Shown: in pieces, positions 16,845-25,116 of the stretch
How positions within the stretch are numbered: position 1 is the first letter of the stretch
Layout: each line of letters starts with the position of its first letter
Origin: Centipeda flueggei ATCC 43531
Lineage (GTDB): Bacteria > Bacillota > Negativicutes > Selenomonadales > Selenomonadaceae
NCBI RefSeq assembly: GCF_000160695.1
Contig: NZ_GG694006.1
Span: 324,547-388,546 of the forward strand
Direction: 5' to 3'
Length of the DNA: 64,000 nucleotides
Notes under the pieces: model-generated
The model's database searches: none
The model's input: the letters and a program-made list of their open reading frames with translations, nothing else
Told to the model about the DNA's origin: nothing
Translations under genes and position numbers: made by a program

Positions 16845-16935
16845 TTCCACATCCGGAATAACAATGCACGTGCAATTCCTACACGCTGGCGCTGTCCCCC
16901 GCTCATATTGGTTGGACAGCGTTCGGCAAATTCCT
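16845..16935 (-). pseudogene. Scrap of an ABC transporter ATP-binding gene
   Basis: The minus strand reads EFAERCPTNMSGGQRQRVGI then ARALLFRMW. This is the ABC signature motif and the helix after it, with no Walker A or intact Walker B. The rest of the gene is gone. The sequence next to it in the direction of 17000 switches directly to a comM scrap. Confidence 0.6.
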
Positions 16936-17118
16936 AGGAAATATACAAAAACAGAAATGTTGTCAGATGAAATTCTTCACCACATTGGGCGGTGCAACAT
17001 AGAACTCCGTTAATCTGTTTTCCCTTGCCGTAATCGCCATCGAGAAAACACCGCTAAACGGACGGCAGTTCCCATCGAGAGAGAGTTCCGCTAAGAAAAG
17101 TGCATTCCGTACCGTCGC
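16936..17118 (-). pseudogene. comM fragment, scrap 2
   Basis: From about 16975 to 17115 the DNA follows comM (23220-23350): GGCGGTGCAAC, GCCGTAATCGCCATCG, CGGACGGCAGTTCCCATCGA and GAGAGAGTTCCGCT-AGAAAAGTGC are shared. Small indels and substitutions prevent translation. The flank ATACAAAAACAGAAATGTTG matches scrap 1. It is better preserved than scrap 1. Confidence 0.6.
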
Positions 17119-17152
17119 CTTGCCTTATACTTGCACTTCCACTCCTTCACAA

Positions 17153-17296
17153 ATTGAACGTCCAGACAAGGGCAATCCCCCTCTCATCGAGGAGGTCGTC
17201 GCCGAGGCGCGCCATGCTGAGAAGAAGATCGTCTCGCTCTGCTCCTACGCCGCGAAGATGATGACGAGCAAAGAGGAGTACCGCGACGTACTGTAA
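17153..17296 (+). pseudogene. 3' end of a small GNAT-type N-acetyltransferase gene
   Basis: The open frame reads IERPDKGNPPLIEEVVAEAR then HAEKKIVSLCSYAAKMMTSK, EEYRDVL and a stop at 17294-17296. PLI..VV.EAR..KKIV.LCSYA is the C-terminal pattern of the short YjdJ/GNAT-like acetyltransferases. The first half of the roughly 95-residue protein is missing; upstream DNA is comM scrap. Confidence 0.55.
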
Positions 17297-17298
17297 TC

Positions 17299-17889
17299 TC
17301 AGTACTCGCTGAACCCAAAATTCAGACCGAGCCGCTCGCCCGTCGTCGTATACTCTTTGAATTTGTAGATGAGCGGGTGCCACCTCGCCGTGTCAATCCG
17401 TCCGTCCCGCAACAATTCATCCGAGACGAAGATCGCCGTGATCCGGCAGACGACAACGGCGAACCAATCCTTGGGCGTGATGCTCTCCACGACGGTCTCG
17501 ATATGGATGGGACACTCCGCAATCCGCACTGTCCGCACCGTCTCGCCGGACAGCTGTGTGAGGCCGGCGGCGGCGAATTTATCCGGGCAATAGGTATAGC
17601 CGAGCTCTTTTTTCACGCCGGAAGGCTCTCGGACGCCCGTCATTTTTTCAATGCGCTTCAGCTGCTCATAGAGCGTGCTGTCCGGCACGCTGAACGTCGC
17701 CTCCGCACCCTCTTCCAGATTTTGAAAGCCTTTATTCCCCTGACCGATGCCGATCACCATCGTATTGCCAAGCGTCCAGGACGAGGACAGCGGCGTCAGA
17801 TCGTCCGCGCCGGTCGCGCAGTCCTTCGTTGTCATGAAAAACACGGGAAACCCGTAGTAAAACCCAAATCGCTCAATTCTTTGATGCAT
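17299..17889 (-). CDS. Flavin reductase-domain protein (flavoredoxin-like)
   Basis: 196 residues of the FMN-binding split-barrel type (PF01613). The N-terminal core has GFPVFFMTTKD and DLTPLSSSWTLGNTMVIGIG, the flavin-contacting strand-loop, followed by GAEATFSVPDS, the conserved SGVKKELGYTYCPDKFAAAG insertion and ECPIHIETVVESI. Members are small cytoplasmic flavoproteins that reduce flavin or transfer electrons. Start ATG 17887-17889, ending 3 bases from the acetyltransferase scrap. It is divergent from the hydrolase gene, whose apparent start overlaps, so no proper promoter region is left between them. Confidence 0.8.
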   Translation of the reverse strand: MHQRIERFGFYYGFPVFFMTTKDCATGADDLTPLSSSWTLGNTMVIGIGQGNKGFQNLEEGAEATFSVPDSTLYEQLKRIEKMTGVREPSGVKKELGYTYCPDKFAAAGLTQLSGETVRTVRIAECPIHIETVVESITPKDWFAVVVCRITAIFVSDELLRDGRIDTARWHPLIYKFKEYTTTGERLGLNFGFSEY

Positions 17890-17892
17890 CGT

Positions 17893-18501
17893 ATGCTCCT
17901 TTCCGTCAATGAATCTGTTTTCAGCATACCATCTGCGTCAAGCCCCCATAATCAAACACCTGATAAGAACCACGGGTTTGACGCATCATCCACGCGGCAC
18001 TGGTTCCCCTGGCTGAACAAATTTCTGACAGACAAAGGTGTTACCACTGAATCCATCGATATGCCGACACCAGCACAGCCGGACTGCAAAACATGGATAT
18101 CATTTCTCTCAGAGCATCTCACGAGCGTAACATCAAACACCTATTTTATTGCCCATAGTCTGGGATGCATTACAACGCTGCGATATTTACAAACAGTCGC
18201 TGCACCAATCGGCGGCACTGTGCTCGTCTCCGGATTCGATCAGCCGATTCCAGACTTTTCGTTCCTCGATGAATTCACCGCCACAATCCCAAACTATAAA
18301 CTGCTTTCAAGAACAATCCCAAACAGAGCTGTTGTTTCCGCCATAGACGATCCGATTGTCCCCCACGAGTTCAGCCGCTCGTTTGCCGAACGGTTCGATG
18401 CAGTCTTTTATGAGACCAAGACGGGCAGGCATTATCTGGACGCTGACGGCGTGACAACACTCCCCATTGCTGCCGATGTACTGTCCCGCATGATGGAATA
18501 A
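17893..18501 (+). CDS. RBBP9/YdeN-type serine hydrolase (alpha/beta fold), odd N terminus
   Basis: The body is a complete small alpha/beta hydrolase: HGFDASSTRHWFPWLNKFL, nucleophile elbow FIAHSLGC (Ser), VSAIDDPIVPHEFS with the acid Asp, and the catalytic His in GRHYLD. The family usually starts a few residues before HGF (MKK-hydrophobic-HGF). Here the residues before HGF (SSPHNQTPDKN) are not family-like, and the frame only finds ATG at 17884 or 17893, within or next to the divergent flavin reductase start. A small rearrangement has probably replaced the native first residues, so expression is doubtful. Substrate unknown. Confidence 0.7.
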   Translation: MLLSVNESVFSIPSASSPHNQTPDKNHGFDASSTRHWFPWLNKFLTDKGVTTESIDMPTPAQPDCKTWISFLSEHLTSVTSNTYFIAHSLGCITTLRYLQTVAAPIGGTVLVSGFDQPIPDFSFLDEFTATIPNYKLLSRTIPNRAVVSAIDDPIVPHEFSRSFAERFDAVFYETKTGRHYLDADGVTTLPIAADVLSRMME

Positions 18502-18532
18502 TTGCAAATAGAATACCTGGCCGATGAAATAG

Positions 18533-18576
18533 AAAAGAGATTCCAAACGTCAATCGGACGAATGGAATCTCTTTTT
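18533..18576. terminator. Bidirectional terminator hairpin, copy 1 of a repeated element
   Basis: AAAAGAGATTCCA (18533-18545) pairs with TGGAATCTCTTTT (18563-18575) around CAATCGGACGAA-type loop sequence. It has a T-run one way and an A-run (T on the other strand) the other way. It lies between the convergent hydrolase (+) and racemase (-) genes. The core GATTCCAAACG...CGAATGGAATC recurs at about 23735. Confidence 0.7.
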
Positions 18577-19264
18577 ATCGCTCAAGTGATTTGAGTGCTG
18601 CCTGCTTCGCATGAATGCGTGTGGTATCAAAGAGTGGAATATCGGTATCGGATTGCTGGATAAGAAGTCCGATTTCAGTACATCCTAGGATGATCCCCTG
18701 CGCCCCGTTCCGTGCGAGTTCATGAATAATGTCCAGATATACGGCTTTGGATTCCTCCAAGATTTTCCCAAGACACAGTTCATCGTAAATAATGCGATTG
18801 ACGACATCGACATCATCGTTCGGAATGATGACCTCAATCCCCTGTCTGATCAGAACGTTCTTATAGAAATCCTGCTGCATGGTATATTTCGTGCCGAGCA
18901 GGCCGACTTTTCGGATGCCGTGTTTCTTTAGCTGTACAGCGGTCATGTCCGCAATATGCAGGATTGGGATATGAATTCTCCTGCCGATTTCAGGTGTTAC
19001 CTTGTGCATCGTATTGGTGCAGATTACGATATAATCTGCCCCCGCCCGTTCCAATGCTTGTGCGGCTTCAGACAAAACATCTGCGCTCTTATCCCATTCC
19101 CCGCTCGCTTGATATTTCTCGATTTCATCAAAATCAACACTGTATAGAATACATTTTGCAGAGTGCAGACCGCCCAGCTGCTTTTTTATCGTTTCGTTGA
19201 TGACCTGATAGTATGTCACCGTACTTTCCCAACTCATACCACCGATCAGCCCTATTGTTTTCAT
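18575..19264 (-). CDS. Aspartate/glutamate racemase-family protein
   Basis: 229 residues from ATG 19262-19264, placed 7 bases after GAGG (MKTIGLIGGMSWEST). Shows the two catalytic cysteines of the cofactor-free racemase fold: IVICTNTMHKV near residue 83 (with the Asn/Thr pair) and IILGCTEIGLLI near 194. SWESTVTYYQVINE at the start is typical of the aspartate racemase subgroup. It would interconvert L- and D-Asp/Glu or a related amino acid in the cytoplasm. Monocistronic, convergent with the hydrolase gene. Confidence 0.85.
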   Translation of the reverse strand: MKTIGLIGGMSWESTVTYYQVINETIKKQLGGLHSAKCILYSVDFDEIEKYQASGEWDKSADVLSEAAQALERAGADYIVICTNTMHKVTPEIGRRIHIPILHIADMTAVQLKKHGIRKVGLLGTKYTMQQDFYKNVLIRQGIEVIIPNDDVDVVNRIIYDELCLGKILEESKAVYLDIIHELARNGAQGIILGCTEIGLLIQQSDTDIPLFDTTRIHAKQAALKSLER

Positions 19265-19360
19265 CATATCACCTCTGCCGTTACGATAACACCGCCCGTC
19301 CGTCATGACAAGGTAAAAATTGTAGGGAGGACAATTCACCCCGCTCTGCCTTTGTTCTTC

Positions 19361-20767
19361 CTAAAGGATCAATGTCTCCGTCTGCGGCGGGATCGTATTT
19401 TCCTCCATCAGATCATGAACAATCCGCAGTCCGCGCACGAGCTCCTCATTCGTTGGCGGTGAGCAGAGGGCAAGACGGATAAAGGAATGCTCCGCCTCGC
19501 TGCCGACGGCAAAGCAATCCGACGAGAGGACACGCACACCGCGATGCTGCGCCTGCGCCTCAAAATTCGCCCCACCGCATCCCACAGGTAGCGGCATCCA
19601 TTGGAAGAAGCTGCGTGTATTCCCCGTATGTGCAGGGAAGAGCCCTCGAAAGATGCGATTGCGCTCCTCAGTCAGCCGACATTTCTCCCGCATTATACGC
19701 TCCGCCGCGCCGCTGGCAATCAGCTCTGATGCAATCGCGGCACTCAGCGGCGGGATCGCCATACTGATGCTGCGCGCCGCTCTTCGAATGAGCTGCCTAA
19801 AATGCGATGGAACAAGCATGTATGCAACACGCAGTCCGGGACAGGTAAGTTTTGAAAGACTGTGCAGATAAACGGACTGCCGCGGGAGGAGCACGGTCAT
19901 GGGCGCAGCGTTCCCGCGTGCCGTAAAGCCGTAGGCATCGTCCTCAATCAAAAGGATGTTGTGCTTACGCAGCACTGCTGCAATATCCCTGCGCCGCTCC
20001 TCAGGCATGACGATGCCAGTCGGATTCGCGCAGGACGGCATAAGATAGATACCCTTGATGTTTATCTGCTGATGCTGCTGTGCGAGCGCATCCGGCAGCA
20101 TCCCGTCCGCATCTCCCTCGATGGGGATGAGGCGGATGTTCAGCTGTTTTGCAAGGCTGATGAAATTCGCATACGTATACCTGTCCACCGCAATTCGATC
20201 TCCTGCATCGAACAGCGCAGTGAGTACGATTGCAAGTGCACTCTGCGTTCCGGCAGTAAGGAGGAGATTCGTCGGCTCTGCCGTGAGAAAAAAACGTGCA
20301 AGCCAGCGGCACGCAGTCCGCGCATGACGGTCCTCATCCTGCGCACTGCCAAGCGTGAAGAGCCGCGCTGCATCCCTGCCGCGCAGGATCTCCCGCGCGG
20401 TATCCGCAAGAATCTCGCTAAGTGAATCGTACGGATGTATGCTGCCAAGTTCGATAAGGGGCTTTTTCGTATCTCCTGTTGTATTCGACAATGCTGCATT
20501 CGGCGAGACGAACGTCCCGCGCCCAATGACCGCATAGATCAGCCCCTTGTCCGTACAGAGACGAAAGGCGCGCGTCACCGTGCTCAGATTGAGATCGAGG
20601 TAGTCGGCAAGCTCCCGCTGCGGCGGGAGTTTTGTATGCGGCGGCAGTCGTCCGCTGAGGATATCCCGTTCAAGCTGCACGGCAAGTGCACGATAGAACG
20701 GAGGATGGAGCCCCGCGCGTGCGGGACTCCATGTCATCGGATAATTATCGAACGAATTGATGGGCAT
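19361..20767 (-). CDS. MocR/PdxR-type regulator (GntR helix-turn-helix fused to aminotransferase domain)
   Basis: 468 residues. Residues 25-95 are a GntR winged helix (YRALAVQLERDILSGRLPPH, TKLPPQRELADYLDLNLSTV, RAFRLCTDKGLI). The rest is a fold-type I aminotransferase-like domain with GTQSALAIVLTAL, SCANPTGIVMPEERRRDIAA, LIEDDAYGF and the PLP-lysine region YLHSLSKLTCPGLRVAYML. Such regulators bind PLP and often control a divergent gene. Here the MFS exporter gene is divergent, with repeated ATACAAT-type sites between them, so it is the likely target. Confidence 0.88.
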   Translation of the reverse strand: MPINSFDNYPMTWSPARAGLHPPFYRALAVQLERDILSGRLPPHTKLPPQRELADYLDLNLSTVTRAFRLCTDKGLIYAVIGRGTFVSPNAALSNTTGDTKKPLIELGSIHPYDSLSEILADTAREILRGRDAARLFTLGSAQDEDRHARTACRWLARFFLTAEPTNLLLTAGTQSALAIVLTALFDAGDRIAVDRYTYANFISLAKQLNIRLIPIEGDADGMLPDALAQQHQQINIKGIYLMPSCANPTGIVMPEERRRDIAAVLRKHNILLIEDDAYGFTARGNAAPMTVLLPRQSVYLHSLSKLTCPGLRVAYMLVPSHFRQLIRRAARSISMAIPPLSAAIASELIASGAAERIMREKCRLTEERNRIFRGLFPAHTGNTRSFFQWMPLPVGCGGANFEAQAQHRGVRVLSSDCFAVGSEAEHSFIRLALCSPPTNEELVRGLRIVHDLMEENTIPPQTETLIL

Positions 20768-20790
20768 AGGACATCTCCTACAACATTGTC

Positions 20791-20852
20791 ATACATACAA
20801 TTTTACTGTTGAAATCATACAATAAGCAGTCTAACATAATAATTGTATGTAT
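20791..20852. promoter_or_regulatory. Likely operator/promoter region between mocR-like gene and MFS gene
   Basis: ATACATACAATT (20791-20802) and its inverse AATTGTATGTAT (20841-20852) form a 12-bp inverted repeat; CATACAAT recurs directly at about 20816-20823. Direct repeats with a distal inverted copy are the usual layout of MocR operators. TTGAAA (20809-20814), 17 bases, TAACAT could be the MFS promoter. The right arm overlaps the first ATG of the MFS frame (20847). Confidence 0.55.
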
Positions 20853-22142
20853 TATATCACAAAGGGGATGCCAGTGGAGATGAAAAACAACGTTACTTCA
20901 ACGTGCACAGCGATATCTGCCTCACTTTATATCCTGCCCTTTATCCTGGTCGGCTCGTTCCTGTCCATCTTCGACCAGTTCGTTATCAATGTCGCCGCCC
21001 CCGCCATTATTTCCTCCTTACATCCGTCGGCTGCAGAATTCGAGGGCATTATGAGCGGATACGCGCTCGTCTATGGGGCGGGGCTGATGGTCGGCGGGCG
21101 CCTTGGCGACCGTTTCGGACGGCGACGTATCTACCGTCTCGGGCTTTTTCTTTTTGCCGTGACCTCGCTGCTCTGCGGTGCTGCTCAGACAGCACCGCAG
21201 CTTGTTGTCGCACGCCTTCTGCAGGGGCTTTCGGGCGCCGTCATGGTGCCGCAGGTACTTGCTCTGATTCGTGTCTCATACGAAGATAATGCACGTGTGC
21301 AGGCACTATCCGCATTCGGCGTGTCCATTGGACTCGGACAGATCATGGGGCAGATACTCGGCGGCTGGATTCCCGCATGGGATTTCCTCGGACTCGGTTG
21401 GCGCATGATTTTCCTTGCCAACATGCCGATCTGCCTGATCGCCGGCATTGGCTGCAGGTCGCTGCCCACAGGCCAAAACGCTGCACACGGGGCACACCAA
21501 AAGCAGCTCGGAAGTCCTCTTCGACTCTTTCGTTATCGTGGCTATACGGTCGGAATTTTTCTCAACGTATGCCTGTACGCCGCCATTGTCCCCTTCTTTG
21601 TCGTGCTCGGTCTCTACCTGCAGAATATCTGTGACCTCACACCGCAGACGGCGGGGCTCGTCTTTATGGCAGTCGGTACGGGATTCGTCCTCGCCTCGTC
21701 CGCAGGTCCTGCACTCATGCGGAAGTTCGCGCCGCCGCGCGTACTGATCTGCGGAACGATCTGTACCAGCGCGGGCATCTTCGCCGTCCTGCTCGGCTCG
21801 ATCACGGGGCTGTCCACTGCGATTCCCTTTGTCCTCCTCTCTCTTTTTCTCCTTGGGATCGGCAACGGCACGGTGATTCCCATTGCGACGGGTATTGTCC
21901 TGCGCTATCTGCCGATGGCTGATGCGGGCGTTGGCGGTGCCATCCTGACGACGGGGCAGCAGCTCGCAGGTGCACTTGGGATTGTGCTTACGGGTGAGTT
22001 TCTCATGGGAGACGGCGCATCCCTCAGCTCTCCCGCCACCTATGTGGACGGTCTCGCCCTTCAGGTGTGCGCCGCATCGGCTGCACTCTGCTGCGCCGCT
22101 CTCCTCAGCCGTATCCCTGCCTCCGCGCAAAATGTATCCTAA
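20847..22142 (+). CDS. Major facilitator superfamily drug/metabolite exporter
   Basis: Up to 431 residues with about 12-14 membrane helices. Motif A is GGRLGDRFGRRRIYRLG near residue 85; motif C-like segments (GQIMGQILGGWIPAWDFLGL) and SIFDQFVINVAAPAI in helix 1 place it with the DHA2-like exporters (EmrB/QacA type), which use the proton gradient. Starts at 20847, 20868 and 20880 are all in frame; 20880 (MKNNVTST) has GGAG next to it and the first ATG lies inside the operator, so 20868 or 20880 may be the real one. Controlled by the divergent MocR-like gene. Confidence 0.82.
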   Translation: MYYITKGMPVEMKNNVTSTCTAISASLYILPFILVGSFLSIFDQFVINVAAPAIISSLHPSAAEFEGIMSGYALVYGAGLMVGGRLGDRFGRRRIYRLGLFLFAVTSLLCGAAQTAPQLVVARLLQGLSGAVMVPQVLALIRVSYEDNARVQALSAFGVSIGLGQIMGQILGGWIPAWDFLGLGWRMIFLANMPICLIAGIGCRSLPTGQNAAHGAHQKQLGSPLRLFRYRGYTVGIFLNVCLYAAIVPFFVVLGLYLQNICDLTPQTAGLVFMAVGTGFVLASSAGPALMRKFAPPRVLICGTICTSAGIFAVLLGSITGLSTAIPFVLLSLFLLGIGNGTVIPIATGIVLRYLPMADAGVGGAILTTGQQLAGALGIVLTGEFLMGDGASLSSPATYVDGLALQVCAASAALCCAALLSRIPASAQNVS

Positions 22143-22186
22143 GTCGCAATATCAAATCAGACAGCAGAACATAACAGAATCAAAAA

Positions 22187-22911
22187 CTATGGCCAAAGAT
22201 TTTTTAGTGCGGCATCGAAGCATTCTTGCAGCGCCTCATAACCTAGAATTTTGAGTGGCAGCGTATTGACCCAATCCTCTACGCGCTCCACTTCTTCCTC
22301 GCTCAAGTTCGTCATATCCATCCCCTTCGGAATGAAATACCGAATGAGCGCATTCTGCTGCCCCTTCGTTCCACGTTCCCTATGGACGTAAGGACGAGCA
22401 TAGTACGCCTTCGCCTCCGGAACAGCGTCTTGCAGACGAGCAAACCGCTCCCATTGTCGCAGGTGGTCGTATGAAACACCTGTGAAAACTGTGCCCCGCA
22501 GCGATCTCTTAGTTAGGTGGTCTTCGTGCAGATCTGAACCTCAAATAGACATGTACGTCTGTTGAGCCCTCAGATCGCACCAGGGGAATGCTTGTCTTTA
22601 AGAATGCGGGGGCTTCTACATATCGGGTGAAATCCCACGCGCAATGAGCTTGGAGGGCTTTACTGCGTTCTTGCGATTACGCTCATAAACGATTTGACCA
22701 GTTTCGGCAAAATGCTGGTCATAGTATGTCCAGTCTGAACGCATCTGCCTTGCTGTACTGCGCTTTATTTCAGCGTACAGAGTGGAGCATGCGGTGCCGA
22801 GGGCTTTGGCGATTTTCACCTTAGGAATTCCAAGACGCAGCATCGCTTCGATCGGCCCGTGCAGATAAGCGTTTAAGTGTTTGAATGTGCGGCGTTTTGT
22901 GAATGCAGATC
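22187..22911 (-). pseudogene. IS30-family transposase remnant with the catalytic core deleted
   Basis: Two ends of one transposase remain on the minus strand. The N-terminal part (22616-22911) reads KHLNAYLHGPIEAMLRLGIP then KVKIAKALGTACSTLYAEIK, the IS30 helix-turn-helix, and stops after GISPDM. The C-terminal part (22187 to about 22480) reads YYARPYVHRERGTKGQQNAL, IRYFIPKGMDMTNLSEEEVE and VNTLPLKILGYEALQECFDA. The DDE core between them is gone; 22481-22615 is unrelated. No inverted repeats could be identified. It abuts the truncated end of comM. Confidence 0.75.
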
Positions 22912-23011
22912 AAGTAATTGACCTGATCTATCTGAAGTATCTGAAAGCTAATGTGTCATATATACATGATCGTCGAGTGGAAATATACCCTTACGCAAGA
23001 GATTCCATACA

Positions 23012-23666
23012 TTATGCCTCCCGCCGCTGCAATCTCAAGCGCACGCTTCGCCTGATACTGCCCCTGCACATCCGCAAAGTCATCGGTAAAAGCCGCATCT
23101 TTTTTCTGTTCTGTTGGATGTGGCACAGCAGGAGTCAGCATCTCCATACCCGTCAAATGACGCACAAGCTGCGCCAGATTCTCGACCGCATAGACCTTTA
23201 GTCCGTCGACGAGCAGTGCCTCATCTGCATTGGACGGTGCAACGTAAAACTCCGTACCTCGCTCACGCGCCGTAATCGCCATCGGGAGAATGCCGCTGAT
23301 CGGACGGCAGTTCCCATCGAGAGAGAGTTCCGCTGAGAAAAGTGCCTGCTGCACCGCCGCCTCCGGAACCATACCGTAGGATGCAAGCAGACCGACGGCA
23401 ATCGGAAGATCGAGCCCCGAATTATCCTTTCGCACATCGACGGGCGTGAGATTCACCGTCACACGCTCCTGCCGCAGCTGAATGCCGGAGTTCCGAATCG
23501 CAGTGTGTACCCGCTCCTTCGACTCCTTTATCGACGTATCAGGAAGCCCCACCAGTTCAAAACCCGGCCGCCCCGGCGACACATCCACCTCAACGTCGAT
23601 CATCCGTCCATCTATCCCGAGGGTCATCGCACCATAAGTTTTTGCAAACAACGGCCTTCCCTCCAC
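23012..23666 (-). pseudogene. comM: comM, truncated after the N-terminal domain
   Basis: From ATG 23666 the protein begins like ComM/YifB: FAKTYGAMTLGIDGRMIDVE, VDVSPGRPGFELVGLPDTSI, KESKERVHTAIRNSG, VTVNLTPVDVRKDNSGLDLP. It runs to the QYQAKRALEIAAAGG segment, where the Walker A sequence (HN-LMVGPPGSGKTML type) should follow. Instead it ends with unrelated residues and a stop at 22956. So the whole AAA+ ATPase domain, more than half of a roughly 510-residue protein, is lost. ComM is a helicase that helps branch migration in natural transformation. The break is about 100 bases from the IS30 remnant. Confidence 0.85.
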
Positions 23667-23728
23667 ATTTCAAATATAAGAAAATTATGACACAAAAGAG
23701 GTGAAGATGCCTAATAATTCTTTGCAAA

Positions 23729-23772
23729 GAAAAAGAGATTCCAAACGCTAGGTCGGGCGAATGGAATCTGTG
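23729..23772. repeat. Second copy of the GATTCCAAACG hairpin element
   Basis: AAAAAGAGATTCCAAACG then CGAATGGAATCTG repeats the element at 18533-18576 with a diverged loop (CTAGGTCGGG). Hairpin arms GATTCCA/TGGAATC are intact, but the right T-run is weaker. The stretch 23667-23939 holds no gene beyond this and the terminator at about 23834. Confidence 0.55.
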
Positions 23773-23831
23773 TTGATCTTGTATTCTTCACGCCCATTGT
23801 TTATGTTGAGAGTCTTTCAACTAAAAGAAAA

Positions 23832-23875
23832 TACACATCCTTAAGCTAAAGATGGTATAGCATATTGGATGTGCA
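23832..23875 (-). terminator. Probable terminator of the minus-strand accessory cluster
   Basis: Read on the minus strand, GCACATCC (23866-23874 region) pairs with GGATGTGT (about 23833-23840), followed by ATTTTCTTTT. It lies 65 bases after the stop of the Cys-rich gene. Confidence 0.45.
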
Positions 23876-23939
23876 TTATTTTGTTCAGTAATTATATTTT
23901 TGAGTAGCATTATCGCCGATAGGGCATCGGGCAATCCCT

Positions 23940-24143
23940 CTATTTTTTGTACCCAGTCCACTGCTCGTATTTATTGGCACAGTGGTACCCCGCCTTGGTT
24001 TCTTTGCCCTTGAACGAACTCTTCTTATTGATGCACACACCCAAAACTCGATCATTTTCACAGCGAACAGACTTGCCGGATTCTCGCTTGCCCATCCAAT
24101 GTTCACAAGTAGCACAGCATTTGCGGTTCAGTAGGACGCTCAT
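23940..24143 (-). CDS. Small Cys-rich protein of unknown function
   Basis: 67 residues from ATG 24141-24143, 4 bases after GGGGTGAT. Six cysteines lie in the pattern CCATC...C..(8)..C...C: KCCATCEHWMGKRESG, SVRCENDRVLGVCINKK, AGYHCANKYEQW. Spacing suggests metal (Zn or Fe-S) binding or disulphides; there is no signal peptide, so a cytosolic metal site is more likely. Last gene of the accessory cluster on this strand. An in-frame ATG at 24162-24164 is possible but lacks the ribosome site. Confidence 0.55.
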   Translation of the reverse strand: MSVLLNRKCCATCEHWMGKRESGKSVRCENDRVLGVCINKKSSFKGKETKAGYHCANKYEQWTGYKK

Positions 24144-24171
24144 TAATATCACCCCTTTTATCAATAATTCG

Positions 24172-25029
24172 CTAAATTTTTATGCCTAATGTGGAAATCA
24201 ACGCTCTGGCAATAAACACGACCTCCTCACATTTCTTACCCACTCTCACTGTCCATATAAATCGTGCTGCCGGGAAGCAAGGGATAATCGCCTGCACTTT
24301 TTCGCTAATATAATCGAAAAGCTCATCCTCCTGCTCTGACACCCCCCACCATTCCAGCATTTCATCTGGGATGAGAGAATGTTCTTCGTCCACACTAAAA
24401 GAGATCAGCACGCCCTCTACTGTCTCATCCCGGACAGGCAATTCTCCTGCCTCAGAGACACATTGGATTTTCCCATCACGCGATGCCAGCGTTTTACTGA
24501 CATGCAAATAGTCCAAGTCCCCCATATCCTCATAACAGCTTTTGCCCCACCACAGTCCAAACCAGTGCATAAAGGCCTTTGCACAATCCGCATCTGCGAA
24601 GCAAAAAATATCGGGATTATTCAAATGTCGGTAAAACTCATCCGTTTGCCGCGCCAGCAAGGGCTGCACGGATTCGATAAATTCCCCCTCGGAAGCTGTA
24701 CGATATATGAGAAGCATATCCTGCTGTTCGAATATCTCTGGCGGCATCTCTGCAATGTGAGTGCCCGAGACCAGCAAAACACGCCATAGCCATACTTCAT
24801 CCTCGTCCACATTGTCCTCGCAGCTTTCTCTGTCTAAAGCCCACTTCCATATCACGTACGGCTCATCATCCCCTTCGTATCTCTCGCGCTCTTTATAAAA
24901 CCGTCGCATAGGCATACCATATAAGGGATCACATTCCATAACACAGGAATAATTGTGCTCCAACGGAGGGATCAAATTCTCATCGGTACAGGTAATCCGC
25001 AGATCCCAAATTTCCTTGTAGGATGACAT
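24172..25029 (-). CDS. Unrecognised protein, member 3 of a tandem paralogue trio
   Basis: 285 residues from ATG 25027-25029 (MSSYKEIWDLRITC), with GGGGGAAGAA before it. Soluble and acidic, no signal peptide or membrane helix. Shared with the next two genes: LRITCTDENL (strand), MPMRRFY, WRVLLVSGTHIAEMPPEIFE, QQDMLLIYRTASEGEFIESV, FCFADADCAKAFMHWFGLW and EGVLISFSVDEEHSLIPDEM. The mixed strand/helix pattern looks like a Rossmann-like or ferredoxin-like fold, but I recognise no family. It is the longest and most acidic member of the three. Confidence 0.55.
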   Translation of the reverse strand: MSSYKEIWDLRITCTDENLIPPLEHNYSCVMECDPLYGMPMRRFYKERERYEGDDEPYVIWKWALDRESCEDNVDEDEVWLWRVLLVSGTHIAEMPPEIFEQQDMLLIYRTASEGEFIESVQPLLARQTDEFYRHLNNPDIFCFADADCAKAFMHWFGLWWGKSCYEDMGDLDYLHVSKTLASRDGKIQCVSEAGELPVRDETVEGVLISFSVDEEHSLIPDEMLEWWGVSEQEDELFDYISEKVQAIIPCFPAARFIWTVRVGKKCEEVVFIARALISTLGIKI

Positions 25030-25116
25030 TTCTTCCCCCCATCCATTCGATTGATCGCACGCCTTTTCCGCGCACAAGTTTTTGAATGCTGCACCTCTCT
25101 ATGCCCATCAGTTTGA

